Position numbers and translations under genes: made by a program. Of a stretch of DNA of 55,796 nucleotides, positions 45,726 to 52,696 are shown one piece after another. Position 1 is the first letter of the stretch. Each line of letters starts with the position of its first letter. Origin of the DNA: Bacillota bacterium (GTDB lineage: Bacteria > Bacillota > SHA-98 > UBA4971); contig JANLFY010000016.1 of the NCBI GenBank assembly GCA_024653485.1, forward strand, positions 1-55,796, read 5' to 3'. A model generated the notes under the pieces. The model was not told the DNA's origin and did not search any database. It was given only the letters and a program-made list of their open reading frames with translations.

Positions 45726-45810
45726 GACTTCAATCGCCGAGTGGGGCTCGCGGCCTCGTGCACCCCATCGGACCTCTCGCGCGTCGATGAAGCTCCGGAC
45801 CGTGAGCTAG

Positions 45811-46449
45811 CTAATGAAGCCTCCTCACGAGTCCGACGACCTTGCCCAGAATGACTACGTCTCGAACCATTATGGGATCCATGAACCTGTTCTCTGGCTG
45901 CAGGCGGATTCTCCCGGGTTCTCGGAAGAACCGCTTCACCGTCGCCTCATCTTCCAACAGAGCCACGACGATGTCTCCGTTGTCGGCGGTGTCCTGCTGT
46001 CTCACGATGACGAGATCTCCGTCCAGGATTCCGGCTTCGATCATACTATCCCCGCGCACCTTCAACATGAACAACCTTCCTTGCTCGCCGAAATCCTTTG
46101 GCAGGGGAAAGTAGTCTTCGATGTTCTCGACCGCCAGTATCGGCTGCCCCGCCGTTACGCGCCCCACTACAGGGACAGCATGGGCGGCGCCACGGCGGAT
46201 CCCTCCTGACCCCGGAAGAACCTCGATGGCCCTCGGCTTGGTGGGGTCCCTTCGTATGTATCCTTTCTTCTCGAGTTGTGAGAGATGCCCGTGAACCGTG
46301 GACGTCGACCTTAGGCCCACCGCATGACCGATCTCCCGGACCGACGGCGGGTACCCGTGAAGGTCCGTCTGCTTCGTGATGAAGTCGAGGATCTGCTGCT
46401 GACGATGGGAAATCGAGAGAGACTTCTTGCGCGGCATCCTCCAAAACAC
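45811..46449 (-). CDS. lexA: LexA SOS repressor
   Basis: This 212-residue repressor has a winged-helix domain ([40 protein letters not shown] recognition helix) and a C-terminal autoprotease domain. The cleavage bond is A100-G101 (RVTAG), and the catalytic dyad is S135 (RGDSM) and K172 (ATVKRF). RecA-stimulated self-cleavage would derepress SOS genes. GTG at 46449 or ATG at 46437 may be used. A LexA box overlaps its own -35, and two more boxes lie in the shared divergent region with the yneA-like gene. Confidence 0.96.
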   Translation of the reverse strand: MFWRMPRKKSLSISHRQQQILDFITKQTDLHGYPPSVREIGHAVGLRSTSTVHGHLSQLEKKGYIRRDPTKPRAIEVLPGSGGIRRGAAHAVPVVGRVTAGQPILAVENIEDYFPLPKDFGEQGRLFMLKVRGDSMIEAGILDGDLVIVRQQDTADNGDIVVALLEDEATVKRFFREPGRIRLQPENRFMDPIMVRDVVILGKVVGLVRRLH

Positions 46450-46503
46450 CTCGCTCCGGGGTCTATAGCTTCTCTGATTGGCCTATCGGATTCTCCGAGT
46501 CAG

Positions 46504-46532
46504 ATTATACCATAGGCCAACACGACGCGCAA
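46504..46532 (-). promoter_or_regulatory. lexA promoter
   Basis: On the minus strand, TTGCGC (46527-46532) and TATAAT (46504-46509) are 17 bases apart, with TGG before the -10. The -35 is overlapped by a LexA box. Confidence 0.8.
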
Positions 46533-46543
46533 ACGATTGTTCG
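46530..46543. promoter_or_regulatory. LexA box at the lexA promoter
   Basis: CGAACAATCGTTTG on the minus strand fits the Bacillus-type box CGAAC-N4-GTTYG exactly and overlaps the -35, so LexA should repress its own gene. Confidence 0.88.
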
Positions 46544-46576
46544 ATCCTCAGCATGAATAGAAATGACAAAACCCCC

Positions 46577-46605
46577 TTGACGCAAACATATGTTCGTGAT
46601 ATGAT
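46577..46605 (+). promoter_or_regulatory. Promoter of the yneA-like gene
   Basis: TTGACG (46577-46582) and TATGAT (46600-46605) are 17 bases apart with TGA before the -10. A LexA box fills the spacer. Confidence 0.85.
46583..46596. promoter_or_regulatory. LexA box in the yneA-like promoter spacer
   Basis: Read on the minus strand it is CGAACATATGTTTG, a full match to the Bacillota LexA consensus, lying between -35 and -10. Confidence 0.92.
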
Positions 46606-46617
46606 CGGCCTGGCACT

Positions 46618-46631
46618 CGAACATATGTTTT
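46618..46631. promoter_or_regulatory. LexA box downstream of the yneA-like promoter
   Basis: CGAACATATGTTTT differs from consensus only at the last base and shares the core GAACATATGTT with the box 35 bases upstream (three helical turns plus), allowing cooperative binding. Confidence 0.9.
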
Positions 46632-46663
46632 CCAGATGATGAAGACGTTGGGGAGGTCGCACC

Positions 46664-47074
46664 ATGTTGGGCAACACCGAAGCTCTCACGGCTGAGACAA
46701 GACGGCCGGCGCGCGCTGAAGTGGCCATCTTGCTCACCTGCGCCATCGTGGCGGCCGGCGCGCTGGGCATAGTTCTCAGGGCCGCTCGACCCCGCGGTGA
46801 AGCTGCACTGGCCCGGGCAACCCACACCGTCGAAGTGGTGGTGGCATCGGGCGACACTCTGTGGTCTATCGCACGGGAACATGTCGGCAGAGATGTCGAC
46901 CTTCGGGCGGCCGTCGACGACATCGTGGCGAGGAACCGTCTCTCCAGCACGATCCTCCGGCCCGGCCAAGTGCTAGTCGTGGCGATCGACCCAAGAATGC
47001 GCTGTGTTGAGCCCCCACGTCAGTCAACGCGTCGCGCAAAGCATAACGTAGAGCTCGCTGCGGCCACAAGGTAG
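46664..47074 (+). CDS. YneA-like SOS cell-division inhibitor (TM + LysM)
   Basis: This 136-residue protein has one membrane helix (about residues 20-40, VAILLTCAIVAAGALGIVLRA) and an extracytoplasmic LysM domain (about 53-103, HTVEVVVASGDTLWSIAREH to LRPGQVLVV). In Bacillota the gene divergent from lexA is usually yneA, whose product has the same layout and halts septation during SOS. Two LexA boxes in its promoter agree. GGGGAGGT lies eight bases before the ATG. The C-terminal 30 residues are basic and past the LysM domain. Function is inferred from layout, position and boxes. Confidence 0.82.
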   Translation: MLGNTEALTAETRRPARAEVAILLTCAIVAAGALGIVLRAARPRGEAALARATHTVEVVVASGDTLWSIAREHVGRDVDLRAAVDDIVARNRLSSTILRPGQVLVVAIDPRMRCVEPPRQSTRRAKHNVELAAATR

Positions 47075-47084
47075 CGGCCGCAGC
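47057..47084 (+). terminator. Hairpin at the end of the yneA-like gene
   Basis: GCTGCGGCC (47057-47065) pairs with GGCCGCAGC (47076-47084) across the stop codon. The U-tract is absent. Downstream, CATAA-TATATC-TTATG (about 47127-47142) is an AT-rich imperfect palindrome of unknown role. Confidence 0.45.
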
Positions 47085-47209
47085 GCCTCGACATTGCACC
47101 ACCCCCTTTCCCGTCCGTTTGGATCGCATAATATATCTTATGTCAACTTAATGAAGGGAACGGCTGTCCCCAGCGTTCCGCGCCTCGCTGCAGCCGCCAA
47201 ACCGCAAGG

Positions 47210-48352
47210 CTAACGACACCCGTCAAGAGCCTCTTCGATCTCCTTCACCACGCGCGGGCTGGTCTCCGCGGAAAGCGCCTTCTCTAGGACGTGGACGGCG
47301 GCCGGTCCGCCTATCCTGCCGATTGCCCACGCCGCGTGGGCTCGCACGGGTTCGTGCGGATGGCTGATGAGGCTCGCCAGAGGCGCCAGTAGGCTAGGCT
47401 CCTTGGTGTTTCCAGCAGCGATGGCTGCGTCGGCCAAAATGCGGTTCTCTCTAGCGTAGTTCCTTCCAATGATGCATCGCATCTTCTCCAACCTCGTCCT
47501 GCGCTCCATCACGCCGTCTCCGAGGATCCCCGCAAGCGAAAAGAGCTCGAGAGCCTCCATTGAAGGTTCCACGGCGCGGCTCGACGCCCGGGCGTTGAGC
47601 GGGCAACATCGCTGGCAGGCATCGCAGCCCAGGATGTTTGCCCCATAGGCCAATCGAATTTCGACCGGCACGATCTCGCCGGAGTTCATGTACGCGCGCA
47701 CACACCGCGCAAGGTCCACGACCCCGCCGGCTTGCTGAATCGCCCCCGTCGGACACGCCTGAACGCAGGCACCGCACCCTCCGCAATGCTCATCAGGCGC
47801 GGACGCGCCTGATGACTCGTCCGCGTCCAGTGCTGCGTCCGTGACGATCGCATGAAGGGTCACGAAAGAGCCGGACTCCCGGCAGTGCACAAGCGAGTTC
47901 AGTCCGTAGGACCCGATTCCCGCTCGCACCGCAAGAGGCTTGACCGGGAGGCTGGCATCGGCTGCCGCAGTCCGGACTCCCACTCCCTCGAGCTCCCGAG
48001 CGAGCAGCAGCGCGGCCGCATGCCCCTGGGGGTAGGCGCAGTAGTGCGCCGAATAACCAGCCGCACCTTTTGGGAAGGGAGAGACGAAGGGCACGTAAGG
48101 GCGGGCGAGCACCACTATTGAGCGTGCCGCCGGCATGATACCCGAAGGACTACTTCCTAGACGCCTCAGATATACCTGACGCTGTTTTGCGGACATGATG
48201 CCCGCTTCGACGCGCCGCTCGATCTCATGATCCCACTCGGACAGCGCATCGACGCCTGTCACACCCACGGCGGCGAATCCGAGAGCCTCAGCTTTCTCCG
48301 CTATTAGGCTCCGCAGGCCCTCAGGCTTGGCTTGTGCAACAGTCATGCTCAC
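47210..48352 (-). CDS. queG: Epoxyqueuosine reductase QueG
   Basis: This 380-residue cobalamin-dependent iron-sulfur enzyme makes the last step of queuosine synthesis in tRNA, reducing epoxyqueuosine. The catalytic region includes FAAVGVTGVDAL and AGIGSYGLNSLVHCRESGSF. Two [4Fe-4S] motifs follow: CGGCGACVQACPTGAI and CDACQRCCPLN. The C-terminal 80 residues form HEAT-like repeats (EPVRAHAAWAIGRIGG), as in the longer QueG forms. GTG at 48352 or ATG at 48346 may be the start. A terminator lies just upstream, so it probably has its own weak promoter or depends on read-through from fmdB. Confidence 0.92.
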   Translation of the reverse strand: MSMTVAQAKPEGLRSLIAEKAEALGFAAVGVTGVDALSEWDHEIERRVEAGIMSAKQRQVYLRRLGSSPSGIMPAARSIVVLARPYVPFVSPFPKGAAGYSAHYCAYPQGHAAALLLARELEGVGVRTAAADASLPVKPLAVRAGIGSYGLNSLVHCRESGSFVTLHAIVTDAALDADESSGASAPDEHCGGCGACVQACPTGAIQQAGGVVDLARCVRAYMNSGEIVPVEIRLAYGANILGCDACQRCCPLNARASSRAVEPSMEALELFSLAGILGDGVMERRTRLEKMRCIIGRNYARENRILADAAIAAGNTKEPSLLAPLASLISHPHEPVRAHAAWAIGRIGGPAAVHVLEKALSAETSPRVVKEIEEALDGCR

Positions 48353-48375
48353 ACTCGTCCCTCAAAGAAGAGAAA

Positions 48376-48418
48376 GGCGAGACCCACCTGCGCAAATGAG
48401 CGCGCACCGGGTCTCGCC
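48376..48418 (-). terminator. Intrinsic terminator between fmdB and queG
   Basis: On the minus strand GGCGAGACCC and GGGTCTCGCC pair perfectly (10 bp) around a 23-base loop, followed by TTTCTCTTCTTT. It ends about 24 bases before the queG start, so partial read-through could also set queG expression. Confidence 0.8.
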
Positions 48419-48501
48419 GATTCACACTTGCCCTCAACAGCGGGTGCGCTCACCCATCCCCAGCCGTGCGCCAAGTCATGCGCCAAGTCAATGGTACGTG
48501 C

Positions 48502-48729
48502 TCAATGGCAGGTGCTGCACGTTCCGCCACCGCAGGACGAGCACCCGCCCCCAGACGACGAGGCGGTGCTCTTGAAGCCGGAGCCTCCGTTGTACCCGAA
48601 CGTCGACATGAGCCGCTTGACCTCAACCGCCCCGCACCTCGGGCACTTCACGTCGGCGACGGCGCCGCTCGTGACAAGCTCCTCGAATTTGGTGCCGCAT
48701 TTCGCGCACAGAAACTCGTAAATCGCCAC
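48502..48729 (-). CDS. FmdB-family zinc-ribbon protein
   Basis: This 75-residue protein has two CxxC knuckles, C8-x2-C11 and C29-x2-C32, within AIYEFLCAKCGTKFEELVT and VKCPRCGAVE, the FmdB zinc-ribbon pattern. After a Gly/Ser-rich linker it ends in a second Cys cluster (GGGCSSCGGGTCSTCH), common in this family. GTG at 48729 is chosen because GGAGGAG lies eight bases upstream and it puts AIYEF at the terminus. The family is thought to be regulatory; its role is not established. A palindrome overlaps its promoter. Confidence 0.88.
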   Translation of the reverse strand: MAIYEFLCAKCGTKFEELVTSGAVADVKCPRCGAVEVKRLMSTFGYNGGSGFKSTASSSGGGCSSCGGGTCSTCH

Positions 48730-48800
48730 GGTACGCACTCCTCCGTTTCCCGACTGCTTGGGGTCTCCCCTCTTCCCTACCCTTCCCCGTCACCGAGGAG

Positions 48801-48819
48801 ATACTCCCAGGGGGAGTAT
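48801..48819. promoter_or_regulatory. Palindromic operator candidate on the fmdB promoter
   Basis: ATACTCCC and GGGAGTAT are perfect inverted repeats three bases apart, covering most of the fmdB -10. The A/T-G/C-A/T pattern resembles operators of the CsoR/RcnR/FrmR family. Confidence 0.6.
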
Positions 48820-48843
48820 ACAATCATCTTCCTCTCTCGTCAA
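48815..48843 (-). promoter_or_regulatory. Promoter of fmdB
   Basis: On the minus strand, TTGACG (48838-48843) and TATACT (48815-48820) are 17 bases apart. Transcription starts about 80 bases before the fmdB GTG. Nothing else is seen in the 48844-49004 gap except short ATCCTTG repeats. Confidence 0.8.
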
Positions 48844-49004
48844 AGCGTCATCGAAGCGGCTCTCTACCGCCAGATGCATTCGACCGGCGACGCCGCTGTC
48901 CATCCCCGCTGTTCCGCCGCTCTCTCGCACGACAGCGTATCCTCGCAATCCTTGTAATCCTTGCGACCCTCGCGCGCCCTGCCTTGCGCACGGATCCTCG
49001 AGGC

Positions 49005-50498
49005 CTAACCCTTCTTCAGCCTCGCCAGCTCTTGCCGCAAGGCAGCATCCCCCGGATCGATGTCCAGCGCCTTCAGAATCTCCTCTATCGCCTCCGCCTT
49101 CATGCCCTTGGCCTCGCAGACCATTGCAAGATGGTAGTGCGCGGTCGCAAGGGTCCTCTCTGGGAAGTTTCCGGAGAAGAGCAGCGCTCTTCTGATCGTC
49201 CTCTCCGCGTCGTCCACCCTTCCCTGCTTGAAATAGGCCCACCCGAGGCTGTCCATGTACACAGGGTTTGCAGGCTCTCGGTCCACCGCCTTCTCCAGGA
49301 GACTGATGGCGCGTTTGAGATCAAGCTTGGTGTCCGCCAGGATGAACCCCAGGTTGTTGCACGCAGGAAGGTAGTCCGGGTTCAATTCCAGAACGGCCTC
49401 AAGCTCTTTGACTGCCTTGACGGCATCGCCGGAATACCAATAGCACAGTCCGAGCTCGCACCTGGCCTCGATGTTCTCTGGGTCGAGCTCGATCGCCCTC
49501 AAGTAAGCCCGGATGGCCTGATCGTACTTCTTCCGGCTCTGTGCTGACTTCGCCTCCTTAATCTTCGCACGCATCTCCTCGGCCTCTTTCACCACGAACA
49601 GGTCGTCTTTCACCCCCGTGTTGAGCCTCACGTCCCGGAGGACCTGTTCCACGCGCCCTCGCACTGAGAAGAGCTCCACCCTTGTTGGTAGAAAGACCCC
49701 CTTCTCCACCTGAGCGAGGGTGATCTCCCCTCTCCTGTCGCCGCGGAGATCTGTCACGGTGAGGATGTACGACTTCCAATCTCCCTTCTCGCCTTCTTCG
49801 ATTCCCCCCAGACGCAGGAGAGTCGGTTCACCGAGGATAGCGCTGGTCTGAGCCTGGATGACGAGGGATTTGATGTTGTCGACCCACACGATGTCAGGGT
49901 TCGCCCACGGAGCTTTCTTGTCCTGGACCGTTAGGACGTAAGCCACCCTATCCTTGATGTTGGCCCTCTCGGATACCCGCACGTCATAGGCATCGGCTAT
50001 GCTATCACGAACGAACCTCAGGATGTACGCGAGCGTCTCGAGACCTGCCACGGACATGGAGTCATACGCCTTCCAGTGCCCGGTCTTCGGCACGACGACC
50101 CCAGCGCCCTTCGCCAAAATCACGCGCGTGCCCTCGTTGGCCTCGGGAGCGAGATATGTTATGTGGTACTTGTCAGGCCTCTTGAAGACGACCTGCATCG
50201 TGACGGTCTCCTCCACGCCGCCCCGGTTGTGCACTGACTCGAGGATGCACGTGAGATCTCGAATTCTCGCGTTCGCACTCTGAATCTGCTTGAGCACCTC
50301 CTGAACGTTGATGGTCTCGGCCGCATCCGCGTCACCGCTGCCCGTCAACGCAAACAAGAAGACAGCCGTCGCCACAAGGATCGCCATCCCTCTCTTCAAC
50401 CGAACCAGCCCGATTAACACAGCATCCCATCCCCCAAACTCGCCCGTCTCGCGCCCGGCCGCCGGAGCGCCCGAAGCACTCTTCCGCTGAAAAGGCAT
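49005..50498 (-). CDS. Secreted LolA-fold/TPR fusion protein
   Basis: This protein of about 497 residues has a membrane/signal segment (MAILVATAVFLFALTGSGDADA), a LolA-like domain of about 230 residues (IRDLTCILESVHNRGGVEET, MQVVFKRPDKYHITYLAPEA, VVPKTGHWKAYDSMSVAGL), and then at least four TPR units (for example YDQAIRAYLRAIELDPENIE and AVKELEAVLELNPDYLPACN). The LolA-type fold binds lipid-like ligands outside the membrane and TPRs bind proteins. The start is uncertain: ATG 50498 follows GGAGGG closely, ATG 50387 would leave a compact signal peptide, and a GTG at 50561 is also in frame. It is the last gene of a minus-strand group with DUF72, dinB and an M28 peptidase. Confidence 0.8.
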   Translation of the reverse strand: MPFQRKSASGAPAAGRETGEFGGWDAVLIGLVRLKRGMAILVATAVFLFALTGSGDADAAETINVQEVLKQIQSANARIRDLTCILESVHNRGGVEETVTMQVVFKRPDKYHITYLAPEANEGTRVILAKGAGVVVPKTGHWKAYDSMSVAGLETLAYILRFVRDSIADAYDVRVSERANIKDRVAYVLTVQDKKAPWANPDIVWVDNIKSLVIQAQTSAILGEPTLLRLGGIEEGEKGDWKSYILTVTDLRGDRRGEITLAQVEKGVFLPTRVELFSVRGRVEQVLRDVRLNTGVKDDLFVVKEAEEMRAKIKEAKSAQSRKKYDQAIRAYLRAIELDPENIEARCELGLCYWYSGDAVKAVKELEAVLELNPDYLPACNNLGFILADTKLDLKRAISLLEKAVDREPANPVYMDSLGWAYFKQGRVDDAERTIRRALLFSGNFPERTLATAHYHLAMVCEAKGMKAEAIEEILKALDIDPGDAALRQELARLKKG

Positions 50499-50567
50499 AG
50501 CCCTCCATAGTACAACGGGCGACGTAATGCAAGGTTCCGTGGCGACGTCCGCCCGCCGCACGGCCGC

Positions 50568-51404
50568 TCAGCCGTCTTTGCCGCCCGAACCCTCGAAACC
50601 CAGCTTCATCATGTTCTGCAGCATGCGCGCGTTCTCCGCTGCCTGCCCCGCATGACAGTTGTTGAAGAGCACGTACGTCTTGGCCGCGCGCGCGTCCAGT
50701 GCGTTGATCTTCGGAACCCACTCCGCGAGCTCGGCCTCGGAATACAAATAGTTGTAGCGCTCCCACGCCTGGTCGTGGTTCCACCATTTCTCGGCGTTCC
50801 TGCCGTGAAACCTCACGTACGCGATGTCCGAAGTGACCTCCGCTACAGGCGGGACGAGCCCTCTCAGCCTGGGCTCGTCTACGCAGCAGAATCCCAGGCC
50901 CTCTAGACGAAGGAGCTCGAAGGTGTCCGGCCTTACCCACTCGCGGTTCCGAAACTCCACGACCACGGACAAGTCCTTCAGGCGATCCTTCAGCCGTCTC
51001 ACGTAGTCCAGGTTCTCCCGCGTCCTCTTGAATCCCCACGGAAACTGCGCCAGCACACACCCGAGGCTGCCGCGCGATACCATCGGTTTGATGGCCTCGA
51101 CGAACGCCCGGAAGACGCTGTCAACGTCCCCCCCACCGCCGGCACCGGGCTCACCCGACTGCCCCTTGAGCTCGTGAGTCATGCCCTTGAACGCTTTCAC
51201 ACAGAATTCGAACCCCTCGGGCACTTTCCGCGCCAGGCCTTCCATCGTCCGCACCGAGGGCATCCGGTAGTAAGTGAAATCCAGCTCGACGCAGGGAAAG
51301 AGTCTGGCGTAGAATCCCAGCATCTCCGCGTCCTTGACGCCCGCGGGGTAGAAGACCCCCTCCCAATCCCTGTAGCTGAACCCGGCCGTCCCTATGAGTA
51401 CCAT
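50568..51404 (-). CDS. DUF72-family protein
   Basis: This TIM-barrel-like protein of about 278 residues starts MVLIGTAGFSYRDWEGVFYP, the DUF72 signature, and contains FPCVELDFTYYRMP, FEFCVKAFKGMTHEL, GCVLAQFPWGFKRT, VVEFRNREWVRPD, DIAYVRFHGRN and KTYVLFNNCHAGQAAENARM. No enzymatic role is established for the family, though its fold and conserved polar residues suggest a nuclease or hydrolase. ATG at 51404 sits where homologues begin; an upstream frame would overlap dinB. The gene follows dinB by eight bases. Confidence 0.9.
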   Translation of the reverse strand: MVLIGTAGFSYRDWEGVFYPAGVKDAEMLGFYARLFPCVELDFTYYRMPSVRTMEGLARKVPEGFEFCVKAFKGMTHELKGQSGEPGAGGGGDVDSVFRAFVEAIKPMVSRGSLGCVLAQFPWGFKRTRENLDYVRRLKDRLKDLSVVVEFRNREWVRPDTFELLRLEGLGFCCVDEPRLRGLVPPVAEVTSDIAYVRFHGRNAEKWWNHDQAWERYNYLYSEAELAEWVPKINALDARAAKTYVLFNNCHAGQAAENARMLQNMMKLGFEGSGGKDG

Positions 51405-51412
51405 ACTCAGCC

Positions 51413-52696
51413 TCAGCCTCCCCGGCGCTTCCCATCGCGCCTGGCTCCGCCCTTGCCCCAAGCACCGTCCTCTTGCGCCCCGCCGGCCCAATCGATCAGG
51501 CTCGCCCTCGTGACGACCCCGTCGCCGAACTTGTCCCTCACTCTATCCAGCGCGGACGCGAGACGCCTCTTCCGTTCGAGCACCACCGGAGACTCGAAGA
51601 GAGCGAGCTGGCATGTGAGATCGCTCGCCGCAGCAAGGCCGGAAGCGGATACGCCGATGAGCCGAACCCGCCGCGAGCGCGCCCAGTTGGCCCGGAAGAG
51701 CTCCACGCAGGCGCGGTATATGTCCTCGTCGTCGCAGGTGAACCTATCGAGAGTGCGCGACCGGGTGATGGTGGTGAAATCAGAGTACCTCAACTTGAGC
51801 GTGACCGTCCTCGCCACGAGATCGTGCCTGCGGAGCCGCCTGGCCACCTGATCTGCGAGGGATAGCAAATGTTTCATGATCACGCCGTCGTCGGCGCAAT
51901 CCTCATTGAGGGTGGTCTCCCTACTGAGCGACCTCGGACGCTCCGACACTCCCGCGTCCACGGGGCTCGTGTCTATCCCGTTCGCAACTTCGTGCAGGAC
52001 GCGCCCCATGACACCAAACCTCGCCACGAGCATCTGGACCGGGGCCTTCGCGAGAGCGCCCGCCGTCACGATCCCCATGCCCTCGAGCGCCGCCGCGGTC
52101 TTCTCGCCCACTCCGTAGAGCTTGCCGACGGGCAGCGGCCAGATGATCCTGGGGACATCCTCGCGTCTGATGACGGTCAATCCGTCCGGTTTGCGCATGT
52201 CTGAAGCCATCTTGGCCAGGAACTTGTTCGGAGCCACTCCAACCGAACACGTGAGCCCGAACTCGCGCCGCACGTCTTCCTTGATCTTTCGTGCTATCGT
52301 GAGGCCGTCCCCATGCAGCCTTTCGCATCCCGTGACGTCCAGAAACGCTTCATCAATGGAGAAGGGTTCCACCATAGGAGTGTAGCGCCCGTACACCTCG
52401 AGAAGACGCCTCGAAACCGCCGCGTAGTCTGAAAGTCGGCTGTAGAGGAAGACCCCGTGCGGGCAGAGACGCTTGGCCTCCCTCACAGGCATAGCTGATC
52501 TCACTCCGAAGGCTCGCGCCTCGTACGAAGCGGTCGACACCACCCCTCGTCCGTCCGGGTCACCGCATACGATGACGGGTTTCCCCCGAAGCTCGGGATG
52601 GGCCTGCTGTTCAACGGCGGCAAAGAACGCGTCCATGTCGATGTGAATGACGGTTAGCTCACTTCCTGCGCGCGAGTCCCGCTCTCTCGAGGTCAT
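51413..52696 (-). CDS. dinB: DNA polymerase IV (Y-family, DinB)
   Basis: This 427-residue translesion polymerase has the catalytic carboxylates D20 and D22 (VIHIDMDAFFAAVEQ) and D115/E116 (FSIDEAFLDVTG). YEARAFGVRSAM, CSVGVAPNKFLAKMASDMRK and the little-finger region (TVTLKLRYSDFTTITRSRTL) complete the family. The last 20 residues are a Gly/Arg-rich tail where a clamp-binding motif often sits; the QLALF sequence near residue 379 fits a beta-clamp motif. Its 5' end overlaps the M28 gene by 38 bases, so it is expressed from the upstream gene's transcript; no LexA box is seen near it. Confidence 0.96.
   Translation of the reverse strand: MTSRERDSRAGSELTVIHIDMDAFFAAVEQQAHPELRGKPVIVCGDPDGRGVVSTASYEARAFGVRSAMPVREAKRLCPHGVFLYSRLSDYAAVSRRLLEVYGRYTPMVEPFSIDEAFLDVTGCERLHGDGLTIARKIKEDVRREFGLTCSVGVAPNKFLAKMASDMRKPDGLTVIRREDVPRIIWPLPVGKLYGVGEKTAAALEGMGIVTAGALAKAPVQMLVARFGVMGRVLHEVANGIDTSPVDAGVSERPRSLSRETTLNEDCADDGVIMKHLLSLADQVARRLRRHDLVARTVTLKLRYSDFTTITRSRTLDRFTCDDEDIYRACVELFRANWARSRRVRLIGVSASGLAAASDLTCQLALFESPVVLERKRRLASALDRVRDKFGDGVVTRASLIDWAGGAQEDGAWGKGGARRDGKRRGG

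Noticed and set aside
48376-48418. preQ1 riboswitch controlling queG
   Set aside because: The hairpin lies just upstream of queG, but no preQ1 aptamer sequence precedes it; it reads as the fmdB terminator.
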